A stretch of DNA of 64,000 nt from Ailanthus altissimus (taxonomy: Eukaryota > Streptophyta > Magnoliopsida > Sapindales > Simaroubaceae), in contig OX327683.1 of the NCBI GenBank assembly GCA_946807835.1, positions 38,003,001 through 38,067,000 of the forward strand, written 5' to 3'. The position numbers and the translations under genes are program-made. Of the stretch, positions 38,325-50,746 are shown in pieces. The notes under the pieces were generated by a model that made no database searches, had not been told where the DNA came from, and saw only the letters and a list, made by a program, of their open reading frames with translations. Numbering within the stretch: position 1 is the stretch's first letter; each line of letters begins with the position of its first letter.

Positions 38325-39325
38325 GAGCTTTGAATTTTATTATTGCGAGAATCAGTATACTGGGCTTCGTATTATTGGACTTGCAGGCTTAAATTTGGAT
38401 TTTCTTCCCTCTATTAACAATCAAACACCTGCAAAAGCATTTGGAATAAACGTTAAGGCCTCACCGGAGTGGGTTTTGGTGAAGATTCATCGATACTTAA
38501 GTTTAAAAAGGCTATTATAGTGAGGTTGAGCAATAAGAAGAAAGTCAAAAATATGCTCAATGCAAAAAAGTGTTAAAGTTAGAATAAAGAATTTAGTATA
38601 ATAAGAAGTCGCTTTAAGTCCCCTCTATTATGATTTTCTCACCTATTTATAATATCGGTCTTCATGAAATATTCTCTGTGCTTATCTTCGTTGGTGTTGT
38701 AGTTGAGTTTGATAAGTCTTGCTAATTTTGTATTATCTTAATTTCTTGGCATGATTTGAGAGATTATTTCCTAAAGACATTACAGTTCTTCTCTTCCTAT
38801 AACTTTTTTCTTTTATATATAACACTGCTTGCTCTTTAAACACATTACTCTCTGTTCGGCCTAGTAGTGGTCTGGATATACTCCTACTGTCACAGCGGTT
38901 TGGTATCTCCTACGAGCTAGTTTGTTTATAACACACTTTATTCTTGCTAGTCTAAGTTTTATTTATATTCTCGTAATAATACTTGGTCGGAATACATAAG
39001 CTGTTTTGACATGCAGTTGACCTAGTACTTGTATAGAATCAATTTTCTTGTCTTATTCCTTTTGGTTATGTAGAAATTTATGATCTTGATCGGCTCAATC
39101 GAGAATATATAAGAGTAATATGTATATGTATTTGGTTGAACATGTTTCAAAAGGCTCAACAAGTTCTTCATAGAAAATTTATCCTTAAATCTAATTCTGA
39201 CAACTTCTTAATAACTCCAGTTGTCTTAAACTTAAATCATTGAGATTGGCCTACGAAAGACTTCGTTAAAAGTCTGAGCTTTTTAGACCTGTAAATATTG
39301 AGCTTGTGGTAATTTTATAGAAAAA
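38325..39325 (-). repeat. LTR of the Tat-like element (5' LTR if read on minus)
   Basis: This is the partner of 24822-25853 in direct orientation. Matching blocks include TTTGAATTTTATTATTGCGAGA at the left and GCTTGTGGTAATTTTATAG against GCTTTGTTGTGATTTTCTG at the right. Divergence is clearly higher than between the LTRs of the 52.7-60.6 kb element, so this is the older insertion. Confidence 0.75.
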
Positions 39326-40165
39326 TAATTATAATATTTAATATAAAAACCAATACTTTCTTTTTTTTTAAAGGAAATTTATTTTCTTATACCTGATTCT
39401 TTTGGGTAGTCTCAGCAGATTGAGAAATTAATAACTCGATGTAAATAGTTAAAATAGAAAATACCCTGTTTACCTTTGATTCTGTTTTCCAGTTTTTGTC
39501 AATAATTTATTTTCTTTAAAATATTTCCAAGACCGAGTTTTTCTTACCAACCCAGTTCAAAGTTCAAACCTGGGTTGCTGCAATTTTACAATTAGAAACT
39601 AAAAACAAAAGCACAGTGACCTAACAGTGCATATATTTGTTTAAACTAGCAGTGACACTTGTTTTCTGGTGCTAATTTTTAGCCAAATTTCCTTGGATAT
39701 CAGAGCCAACTTCTGGAGCTTTGAGCCTTAAGCCTTTATTGAAGATATTTGATTGATTGTAAACAAACTCATTAATGTTCTTAAAATTTTCTTCGATTTA
39801 TACTCCGAATACCGAAACAGAAAATAACAATAAAAGCTCAGATGGTTGATTGATTGCTTCCTCAAATAGGAAAAATTGGCGAACATGAGAAGATTTATCA
39901 TTACAAAAAACTTAACACAGATCATCCACTCAAAGGATGCTGGTTCCTCTTAAAAATAAAACAAAAAACAAAAATCTCTGATGGATGACATATTATTTCC
40001 CCCTCTTACTCTCCGTCTCTCACCGACTTTACCCACCATCCATGCATTTACATAAGATCATATTACTTGTAGGAATTGATTTCCTTTCAGGTTTTTCACC
40101 GAAGTCCCAAAAAAAAAAATATTAATAATAACAACAGGGTGACTTGTGCTTCTGCAGTTTCAGTT
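39326..40165. other. Intergenic, FLZ gene 3' side
   Basis: No gene-like ORF is seen. The part next to 40166 is probably the 3' UTR of the FLZ gene. Confidence 0.45.
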
Positions 40166-40655
40166 TCAGGCCACCGCTACTGTGCCCGTCCTTATGGTTT
40201 TGTTGGGTGTAGTAGTCGAGTTCTTAGATGCTGATTTTGTGGCGGATGCTGAAGAAGATGACTTTTTCCAGCTCCTCTCCTTTGCCTCATCTGTCTCTAT
40301 CTGTTCTTGCCTGCACTCTTGGCTACAGAACGGTGTGTTCCCTCTGCAAATATTTCATCATCCAAATTCCATATTTCAGTAATCAAGCTCACATAATCAA
40401 CAAAATGTACCCGATCTGGGCCACTGAAGATTGGTTAAATAAAAAACTCTAATACGTAAAAAGCAGTTCTTGCTGCAACTTCCCATCTGGGTACATCAGA
40501 TTTTCTACAAAATAAATAAATCAAAGGCGATTTTTGTTATCTAACCTGTACATGAAGATGTCCGAATTATAACCAAGTGGTTTACGGCACAAAGAACATG
40601 CGTCAAGGAAGTGGGGCTCCTCGTAATCTACGCACCCGGCGTAATAGTACGACAT
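40166..40655 (-). CDS. FCS-like zinc finger (FLZ, DUF581) protein, 2 exons
   Basis: This is a plant-specific small zinc-finger protein; FLZ proteins act as adaptors for the SnRK1 energy-sensing kinase. Exon 1 is 40655-40546 and exon 2 is 40343-40166, joined in phase 2 at a GT-AG intron, giving 95 residues. Exon 1 reads [22 protein letters not shown] and exon 2 continues with [20 protein letters not shown]. Together they show the FLZ CX2C...CX3C pattern and the conserved FCS phrase. The rest is a Ser/Thr/Lys-rich tail. It is short but normal for the smallest FLZ members. A TATA box with an ACGT element sits about 130 bp upstream. All features look intact. Confidence 0.9.
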
Positions 40656-40785
40656 CGCCGCTATAATTTGATTGAAAAATGATGATGGTTATGGTTCCGG
40701 TTGCTATAATGCGCCGAGGGCGAGCGAATTAGGAGATTATAGTAACTGAACAAGTGGGGGGAAGGTAGAGGTGGAGTTGTACGTG

Positions 40786-40803
40786 TATTTATAGCGACGT
40801 GGC
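40786..40803 (-). promoter_or_regulatory. FLZ core promoter: TATA box and ACGT element
   Basis: On the minus strand GCCACGTCG (40803-40795) is followed directly by CTATAAATACAC, with TATAAATA at 40793-40786, 131 bp before the FLZ start codon. The ACGT core suggests bZIP control; this is inferred. Confidence 0.65.
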
Positions 40804-43260
40804 CAAGAAAGAGAAAAGTTGACTCTAGAGAATCAGGTACATTGTGGAGCATGCTATAGAGATGGTCTAACCAATCGGTTATTTTTCTACAACGTGGCTT
40901 GATTTTACCGGCTGATAAGATCAAATAAATAACTACCATACGAGGGAGAGCCGATTTCAAAACCAACGGCCATTATCGTAAATCCGTGCGGTTTAGAATC
41001 CAACGGCGCAGTACATGCATGCTGCATCTCTTTTTCAAATAAGAAATAAATAAATAAATGCTCTTGTTTGAAAGCATATATATATATATATATATATATT
41101 AGTTATTTACATTTGCCCCCCTTTGGTTTTTGTACTTTTTAAAAGATTAATTATTTCAATTTATGAACAAGTTAGATTCTGTTCTCTTCACTGAGACAGT
41201 TTTAGTGCATCACATAACATAATACAATTATACTTTTTTGTTTTTTTTGTTTTTAGTACTACTTTTTATTAATTTAGTAGCCTAAAACTGAAATGAGATT
41301 GTTGAACACTTAAAATTTTTATGTTGAATAATATTTATAAGCAAATGTAATTAATTGTATATTTTCATTTGGTTTTTTTTATTATGTGTGTAGATGAAAT
41401 AAAAAATTCTATAGTAAAAAATATTAACCAACTCAAATAAAAAAAAATTGGGATTAACAAATTTTCTAGCAAAACATATTATCCTTAATTATTGAGTGCT
41501 TAATATATTCATATTACAAAATTTCAGATCTAATGTTATTAACAAAAACAAAACAAAAATAGAGCAAAAAAAAAAAGAATAGTTAAAAAGAAGTTTCACA
41601 ACATATTAAAAGAAGTTTCACAACCATTTGGGGGTTACTAGCAAAATATTACGAACAATTGGTATTAAAATGACATTTAGCTAAATAATGAGGACATAAG
41701 TGAAAAGACGGGTAGGCCAGACACTCGATGATCTCTCTGGAGCCGAAGGACCACATTTGTCGTGACTTTCTGCAACTAAGAGTTAAGTACGTATGGGCCC
41801 ACACACCTCCTAATAAACAATAAAAAGCTGAAGCATTAAACTTGGAGCTGAGTAAGCGTAGGCCCCACCAACCTCGCCAAAAGTAAACACAGACATTGAA
41901 TGCTGGGACCCACCTGACTCATAATCTTGCTGGCTCTTTTTCCCATGTCCTTGTTCCTTCCGGCCCCACTGCCCGCTGTCCGTGTACACTCGGGTAGCTT
42001 CTAGTAATATTGCCCGTTACACGTGCGATCCTCCTGAGCTCACCAGCACAGCAACTTATAATTATTAACAAGTGCTACGTGTCAATTGATTATGAATTAA
42101 AAGCTTCTATTTTTGGATTCTGCGGTCACGATTTACGAGGTCGATTGAAATCGACGGCGTCCACCGTGTCTACGATGTGACCTCTATTATTGAAGGGGTA
42201 TCCGCTGTTCCTCTCCCACGTTGGAGCATGAGACGATGTTGATTGTTTTTTTCTTTTTTTTTTTTTACTAATTTAATTTAATTCTTTAGTACGAGAGATT
42301 GAGTTGTGAAATAGGGATTAAAAAATGGTGCCGGGCTTACATGAGGTTGGAACATGCGTATGACGCAAATGTTGCTATGATAAAACTAAATTATTAACTA
42401 AACCACATTTGAGATTTTGAGTCATTTCTCTTTCGTTCATATTCGTTTTTTCCTGTGGACTTTTTAATTAATCAATTCACATGTGCTCCCACGCAACTTG
42501 TGTACAATCATCAAATTGTTGAGCCTTAGCTTTCTTTTTTAATAATCTTGAACATGTCCAATACAACTGTTGTCACGCATGAACAACTAAAATAGGTTTG
42601 TTTCAAATTGAAGATGTATATTATCTCCCCGTATTAGCTTTTTTAAAAAAAAATCAAATCTTTTGATTTAGCTGATCCAATTTAAAGGAACACTCTCTAA
42701 TTCATATTATCTTTTGAATTTGCATACCGCGTTGGCAAGGGATTCAAGACAATATGCTGGGCCAAGTTCACCTTGGCGATAAACATTGAGCCCACTTACA
42801 AATGCCGAATGCGAACAGGCAAGTTATCAAATGTGTGCAGGAGAGACAGAAAAGACCCAAGCCCCTAAAACCTTATAAATCAGGGCTGCTTGGGTCATGC
42901 ATGCAGGAACTGGAGTATACATATAAAGGAGCATTATCGTCCAAAGAAGTTTCAGGAGAGTCTGCAGGTTTACCCATCCAAGATCATGAAGATAGAAATC
43001 GAACGAAAAAGAGTATAAGATGAATTTGAGGGGAAAAAGAACAGAGAAGAAAGGGACTAAATAGCTTCTGTTTGTTCAAAGTTCCGGAAAACCAGGACTA
43101 GTGCACCCCAAAATTATTTATATTAGTTCCGCATTCAACACACCCAAAAAAAAAACCGTATTTGGATGATCATTTGACTCCATAAAACAAATTTAACACT
43201 TGGGCTACTTCAAACAGAAAAGGAAAAGAAGATTGCAAAATCTAGCAGAAGGCAGTAACT
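40804..43260. other. Intergenic DNA with ACGT-rich upstream elements and a microsatellite
   Basis: This is upstream of FLZ and downstream of ATP synthase delta'. An (AT)12 microsatellite lies at 41076-41099. ACGTG cores occur near 42018-42026 and 42074-42080. Short ORFs such as 42802-43023 do not resemble known proteins. The last 200 bp are probably the delta' 3' UTR. Confidence 0.45.
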
Positions 43261-45356
43261 CTACCCTGAGAGAGCAGAATTTAGAGCACTATGCACATCA
43301 ACTCTAATTTGGGCTTCAGCTTTCTCCAAGTCAGTTGAGGCTGAGCTGAGCTTCTGGGTAAACTCAGTGAGACCCTTCTGAACTAGGTTCGGATCAATTT
43401 GATCAAGCGGCACGGCCTCTACAGCAATTATATCTGCATAAGAGTTTGCGTGGATAAATGCAAAGCCGCTGCTGACAAAATATTTTGTTACTTCATTTCC
43501 TTCGTGCACTGATAGGACCCCAGGTTTCAACTCTGTAATGGTAGCTACATGTCCAGGAAGGATACCCATATGCCCAGTCGTAGCCGGTACTATAACCATG
43601 TCAACCTTTAATGTACAATAAGGAAAATAAGAGATTGATCATCCCAGCTCCCTCTATTTCATAATATAATCATTATCCAAATTTGCCTAAAAAAATAAAT
43701 GTTTCCATGATTCACTTCCACAGCATATGAAATCAATACATCACTACAATAGCCCTCCAATGAACAAGTATGGAAGACCAATTAGTTGCTTGTAAATAAT
43801 ATGATCAGTCATTCCAATAGAAAGAGCCCTACCTCAGATGCAACAGAAAAAAGAAATCAGAACACATTATTAGCACAAGTTCCCAACCTCCAATCAATCT
43901 TTACAACTATCAACAACACAAGTTATCTGCCTAATCCAGAAGTAGGACATTATCCACAACAATGGTGATTTAATCAGTTCCTAACAGGGAAAGAAGCAAA
44001 AAGTATGACTAAATGGGCTTAGCATTGAGCGCTCATGTTTGCATTGACAGAATGTCTTAAACTTGATCCCTCGATCATAAGTAGCTTATTGAGCATTCAT
44101 AACACGGTCAGGGTGGAGAAGAAAAATATGAGTTTTAGCTGTGCATTGGGTTAGGAAGGATACAGTATAAATCTTGAACACAACATCTTGTACTCAACTG
44201 TGTGGACAATCTCCCTCTTCATAGATGCTGGTCTCAACCCACCACAGCTTGTGATTGGGGTAAATTTTAAGGGATACCTGATACCATTCTTCCATAGCAA
44301 TGTCAAGGTGGAAATACCTGGCCTAAACTTGCCCCTCCCATTGGTAAAGCCATACAATTGGCAATTACAAAAAGAAAACACACAAAAGAAAAAGAACAGA
44401 AAGACAATGATGATTTTCCAAACTAAGTCAATATCTTGACCTGATTAGAATAAAAACACACACTCAATTGCTCTTTTCAAGCAAGTGAAAGATAAAAAAG
44501 AATTCTTCCATACCCATCGCAGTTTCTTAGTTTTTTTTTTAAAAAAAAAAATCTTGCAAAAAATGTATAAATGCAGGCAGATAATCTTAATTGCCATTAT
44601 GTATAGGTATGAGAAAGTAATCACTTCACAGCATAAACAAGTCCAACAAAACAGAATCGGCCATTCGGTTTCTCAAAACCCTGAGTTTATAAACAACAGG
44701 TACACGACAAGCAAAATCAAGGGTCTGTTTCGTATAGAAGTACTTCAGGTGTGCTTCCAAAGCACAGCAGCTAAAATGTTCGGCGAACACAAGTTCCACT
44801 TCATAATTAGGTCTTTATCCACAACTAGTGCCCCACTCCACAGTGCTTTATTACTAACTTACTATTAATATAAAAAATCGTGCAATGCCAAATAATTACA
44901 GAAAAAATACTTACTCCCGGTTAAAACTAAAACAAAAAAGACAAATTTTCGCTGAAGGCTGTATCTGATTTCCCACATTAGTCAATAACAGCAATAATGA
45001 TTTTAATAGAAACAACTATAACATGTAAGGAAATAAATAAATACCCAAAAGAAAAATTACCACAGAAGCGGAAATTGAAAAATGACCTCTTTATTAGCTA
45101 ATTGAGAAGCATAAGGAAGGACGAAGTTGAGAGTGAGCTTATTTGGAATGGAGGAAGGAGTAGCGGGGCGAGATTGCATGAAAGCGAGAGGAGTCTTTGG
45201 TGGGTCGATGTTTGGGATCACTTTCTTCCACGCCTTCACGAAGCCCGAGTCCGCCGTCGGAGTTGCCGGAAGATCCATCGACAATGCCCGAGCCCTAATC
45301 CCGTTCCCTCACATAATGGGCCGAGCCAGGAGGTTGGCAGCGGCTCGTCTCAGCAT
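43261..45356 (-). CDS. Mitochondrial F1Fo ATP synthase delta' subunit (epsilon homologue), in-frame stop in presequence
   Basis: This is a central-stalk subunit of the mitochondrial ATP synthase. Exon 1 is 45356-45087 and exon 2 is 43605-43261, joined at phase 0 (NKE|VDMVIVP) across a 1.48-kb intron. The mature part is well conserved: [40 protein letters not shown], then [20 protein letters not shown] and a C-terminal helical hairpin ending [10 protein letters not shown]. The presequence starts [15 protein letters not shown], but codon 16 is TGA (45309-45311). The frame then stays open through [10 protein letters not shown] to the end, 204 codons in all apart from that stop. As written, translation either stops after 15 residues or must start at Met27, losing the import signal. 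A 1-base sequence error or a decaying duplicate are the alternatives. It shares a divergent promoter with RPS11. Confidence 0.85.
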
Positions 45357-45678
45357 CGTCCTCAAAAGGATTGGCTCGCTCGGCTCCCGCTAGGTCGGTG
45401 ACTCAGAGAGAGTCGTCAAAATCGAGTGATTTGACTGATTGGCTTGACTGGTCTCTCATCTCTTCTTGACTGTTTTCACTACCTGGTAATGGGCTATTAG
45501 TGGGCCTCTTAAAATAAAGCCCATCTGAATTTAGGCCCAATAACGAATGTGAAACCCGATCCAGTTCTAGCCCGTATAGCAGTTGAACCCGTTTACCATA
45601 AAACCTCCGGCTAGTATTTTGACAGTTAAAAAGAATTCCAATTAGGGTTGCTGTTCGTTAAATCGCTGTTTGGCAAGC
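45357..45678. promoter_or_regulatory. Bidirectional promoter between ATP synthase delta' and RPS11
   Basis: The 322-bp spacer between two divergent start codons holds several site II-type motifs: TGGGC at 45489-45493, TGGGCC at 45501-45506, GCCCAT at 45519-45524 and GGCCCAA at 45534-45540. A telo-box TTAGGGTT is at 45642-45649, just before the RPS11 start. This combination is a known hallmark of promoters of plant ribosomal-protein and mitochondrial-function genes. TATA boxes are not evident. Confidence 0.7.
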
Positions 45679-47040
<1,362 letters not shown>

Positions 47041-50000
47041 TATGCTTGATGTTCTATTGTAATGTTGGGCATGAGATGTCATAGAATCATACCAGGTGGT
47101 TTTGCTTGTTTAGTCAAATGTAACACAATTTTTGTTCTTTGCCTCTTTAGATATAGTAGATTATGTTTTTGTTTTTATGCTGCTAACTGTAGGGTTTATC
47201 TGTAGCATTGGATAGCTTATGTTGTCAAAATTTTGGGAATATTTAGTGCCGTGTTTTCTCGTGTTTGATTTGAATATGTTTATTCAATTGTTTTCTATTC
47301 CCTTTTGCAAGGAATAAAATATCAATTTTATTGATGTTAACCTTTTTTTTTTTGAAGCAGATGGTAACCTTTTGTTACTTTGACAAATAGATGTTCCCTT
47401 GTGATGTGCCACTTTTATATGGGCTCTTCCGACCTGAATTATCCCAATAACTTAGCCCAGCCTGTTGCCCATACAACAGTAGTAACACTAATAGATTGCT
47501 CCCTAAAATGGCATCTTTGTGAGCGGTGGGCATCAGTTTGGTTGAATGAAAATTAAATTGTATTAAACCGAAAAATTTTAGTTCAGTTTAGAGTTTGATT
47601 CTTACTCAGTTCTATTTATTTGGAATTAGTCGGTTCTAATTCGGTTTCGATCTGAGTTTAAACTAAAAATATATATTTAAAATAAATTAAAAATTTTGAA
47701 AAAAATAATTTCAACCGAACCGGTTTAGTTCTATTCTGTTTCTTATATTTGAATAATTTGTTAGATTTCGATTTGGTTCAGAATCAAACCGAATTGAAAC
47801 TGATTTTGCACACCCCTATTTGTGAGGTTTCATTTGTTTTAGTTGAATTGTTTTTATTTATTTAATTTTGAAGAAAGGTGAATTGTCAATTGATGAATAG
47901 GAATAAGAATATAAGAACTTCATTTTTGCTTTAGTTGTGGATGATGGCTGCTCACTGCAATGATATTTATAACTCATCATAGGTAATTTCCTTGTTCTAT
48001 TGTATTTTCTGCTCCTTTTTGGTTATATGATAGGAATCGGATCTTAAAACACTTTCTTTTATGGGGAGAAAGTAAAATGGTTCTAGATTGATTTGTGGCT
48101 TTTTTCTGTTCCTCTCCTCTTAGTATAAATTACACCTTGTAACTTTTTCTTGTGTTTTCTCTTCTATGTATTTCAAGTTTTCAACCCCAATCATAAAGGA
48201 GTGTGCAGCTGTTAAAGAGCCAAAAGAATACACGATTCTCTTCTTCTTTCTTTTCTTTTTTCTCCTCTAGCTTTCTGAAGTCAAATGTGTGTCTGCTCAC
48301 TTTTTTTTTTTTTTAATAACTTAGATCAACAACATAGTGGTTACTGGTGAGCCATTTCTGCTTATGAATTATGAATTGGAAAGGAGAAAAGGGATTCGAG
48401 TACTTAATCATGAGAATCACATTGCATGCATGATCGAGTGCTGAACAAGTACTCTTCAAATACTATTTGGTCATGTGTGGTGAGGATAGAATGTCTTTAG
48501 TGGCCTAGACCAAAAAAATCAAGGGTAAAATAAAGGATTAATGTCATGGTTTTTAAGGACATGCCAAGAGTGCAGAATAAGCAAAGTGGTGAAGAGAGTA
48601 TCGCGGTCTCTCACTTCAAAAGTAAGATTGCTGCATTGTTGCTATGTGCAGCACAGCACCGTGTTCAACTTTACTTTTATATATTTGTTTAAAAAGTATA
48701 AAAATTAAATGGCCATTCTGGTCCGTAAATGAGTTAGTTGCAGGAGTTAATACCGCAATTTAATGTTTTGTTGGATTTGAGGGTGCACTCCACATCCACC
48801 TGATCTCAATTACCATTTGGTATCTGTACCAGTACCCCACGATGGTTATTTTTTTATTTTATTTTCTCCTCTAGTGGGATTGCGTCGTTACTTGGAAGTT
48901 TGTTACCTCATCATTTGAGCAAACTTCTAATTAACTACTACTAACTCAATAAGGTATTGTATCCATAAACAATTTGAACAAAAATTCTGTTCAGGAAGCC
49001 ATTTCGATGTTGGTCAAGTTAAGTCGGCCTAACCCGGATTAGGCTCTTTTGACTTTTTGTTCTTATCTTTATATTTTACTATTTTTTATTCATGAAATAC
49101 TATTTGTTTAAATTTTATATACATATATAATAAATAATACAGAGTTATAATTTAATCAAATAGTATTACCTGCGTGGCATTATTACTCGCTATAAAATAA
49201 CCTAATAACTCATAAAATAATGTCTCATAACTGTTGATAAGTAGTGCATATAGTTTGGAACTAGCAGGAGTTCCATTTAGCCCATTTTATTGGCTTCATA
49301 TTGCCGGAATTTTGAGGTGATAAGATATTTATAAATTTTTCTGTTTTGAATGAAGAGGCAAGTAGCTAGTAGGGGGGTTCAGCCCTTCGTATAGTTGAGC
49401 TAATCTTCGATAACTATTTTTTTTTTAAAATTTTTTAATTTTGGCAATGGCTAGAGATTAGGTGAGAATTCCATTCTATTCCGCTCCATTTCCACGGCGA
49501 GTCTGATTCATACAACTTTGACAAATCCACCCAACATTCCGTATGGTCAATTTTCTGAAATAAGAAGAAGAAGAAGAATCATCCTTTTCAAACAAAAGTT
49601 ATTGCCTACGTGGATTACGTCCATCTTTTTGCTTCTTTACTCTTTTCCTTCCTTGATTCTATCATTATTAACGGAGATATTTGGAGAAAATAGACTGATT
49701 TTTATATCACATTAATGCATAAAAAGTTGTGAATTATATAATTAATTAGATTTTTTTAAATTTTAAAAAAAAAAAAAGAGTAAATGCAGTTTGATTTTAC
49801 TGAGATTCCTCAATCTGAACTTTCAGGACATGCCAAGAGTGTGAAGAAAGCAAGGTAAGCCCTACACGCCCGCTTAAGAATGAGATCATGCGACCTATTA
49901 TTATTACTATTATTATTGGACAAGTTTAAGATAATACTAAAGGTCAGTAAAAGTTTAGTATTATTATTAAAAAAAGGCAAGTTCTATATATTTAAAATTT

Positions 50001-50746
50001 AATACACAAAGAGACAAGAGCTAGTTATGATAGAGTCATGCTCATATTATATGATTACGGAATTAATAGATCCCCGTGCTTCTTTCTCTTTACTATGATT
50101 ACGGAATTAATAGATCCCCGCGCTTCTTGCTCTTGTATTTTACACCTACGATTATTTTGGTTTGAGCAAAAATAAAATGTAAAAATTAATGTTTAATAAT
50201 TATAATTTCTCGTATATCTCTACAAAATTTTCTCGCAATAAAAGTTTTTAAAAAAATCATAGAGTAAGTCAGCTAATTAAACAAGTAATTATACATTTCC
50301 ACGTATAACAAAACAAATAATTTTATTTCTAGTTAGAAAGTTACAAATGTGGAATGCGAGTGGGGACTAAGGTTGACCAATCAGAGAAGGAAACGTTACG
50401 TTGTGGGTCCAATGTACGCAGATTGTTTACCAGCAGCAATACATATAGATAGAGTAGTCGAGGATTGAGACTAGAGTCAAGAGAAGCATAACTGCATAAG
50501 AGATGTAGATGCGACAGCGCCTTAAAAATGAAAAACGGGGCGTATTTACTAGCTTCATCTTACTTTGGCAGTTCACCAGTTTCCTTCTTGAATGAATGAC
50601 TTTAATGACTCACCACCTCTCTTTCTCTTCTCTCACAGCTCACGTGACGTCCATTCTCCATCCATTAACACAATTACACAAACACGAAGCCAAGTTTGTT
50701 TATAAGAACCCCGCCTCCCTCTCCGTTTCTCTTTCACTTTCGCCAA
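47041..50746. other. Intergenic region between RPS11 and ATL gene
   Basis: This starts with the RPS11 3' UTR. Around 47530-47820 is a degenerate stretch rich in CGGTTT/AACCGAA phrases, a common type of plant intergenic relic. The phrase AGGACATGCCAAGAGTG occurs at 48556-48572 and again at 49825-49841. No protein-like ORF was found before the ATL start. Confidence 0.5.
50051..50134. repeat. 40-bp tandem duplication, 44-bp period
   Basis: ATGATTACGGAATTAATAGA followed by TCCCCGYGCTTCTTKCTCTT is present at 50051-50090 and 50095-50134 with two differences. It looks like a recent local duplication about 600 bp upstream of the ATL gene. Confidence 0.9.

Larger units (their letters stand above)
24822..39325 (-). 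mobile_element. Degenerate Tat-lineage-like Ty3/gypsy retrotransposon with nested insertions
   Basis: Two direct copies of about 1 kb (24822-25853 and 38325-39325) bound the region. Between them, read on the minus strand, come integrase remnants ending near 36970, a tandem array (36812 down to 30165), and an extra reading frame in the opposite orientation (29653 down to about 26646). Integrase at the end of pol, then a tandem-repeat-rich 3' untranslated region with an antisense ORF before the 3' LTR, is the order described for Tat-lineage plant Ty3 elements. gag, protease, RT and most of RNase H are missing. No clear PBS or PPT was found next to the LTRs. Two solo LTRs were later inserted in the array. 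Lineage assignment is inferred from organisation, not from an RT tree, since no RT remains. Confidence 0.7.

Noticed and set aside
24822..39325. Interpreting the plus-strand ORF at 26.6-29.7 kb as gag of a plus-strand element
   Set aside because: The integrase remnant is clearly on minus, so a plus-strand element would have pol in antisense; the minus reading with an extra antisense ORF is simpler, though not proven.
42802..43023. 73-codon plus ORF
   Set aside because: No recognisable domain, no splice context, and lies at the 3' side of delta' in AT-rich DNA.
45309..45330. Tiny GTGAGG...ATTAG intron that would remove the TGA of delta'
   Set aside because: It would be only about 18 nt, far below the minimum length of plant introns.
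45102..45401. Plus-strand ORFs of 88-99 codons
   Set aside because: They lie opposite exon 1 and the presequence of ATP synthase delta' and show no protein likeness.
50696..50746. N-terminal extension of the ATL protein (FIRTPPPSPF...)
   Set aside because: It has no ATG; it starts at TTG. The first ATG is at 50747.
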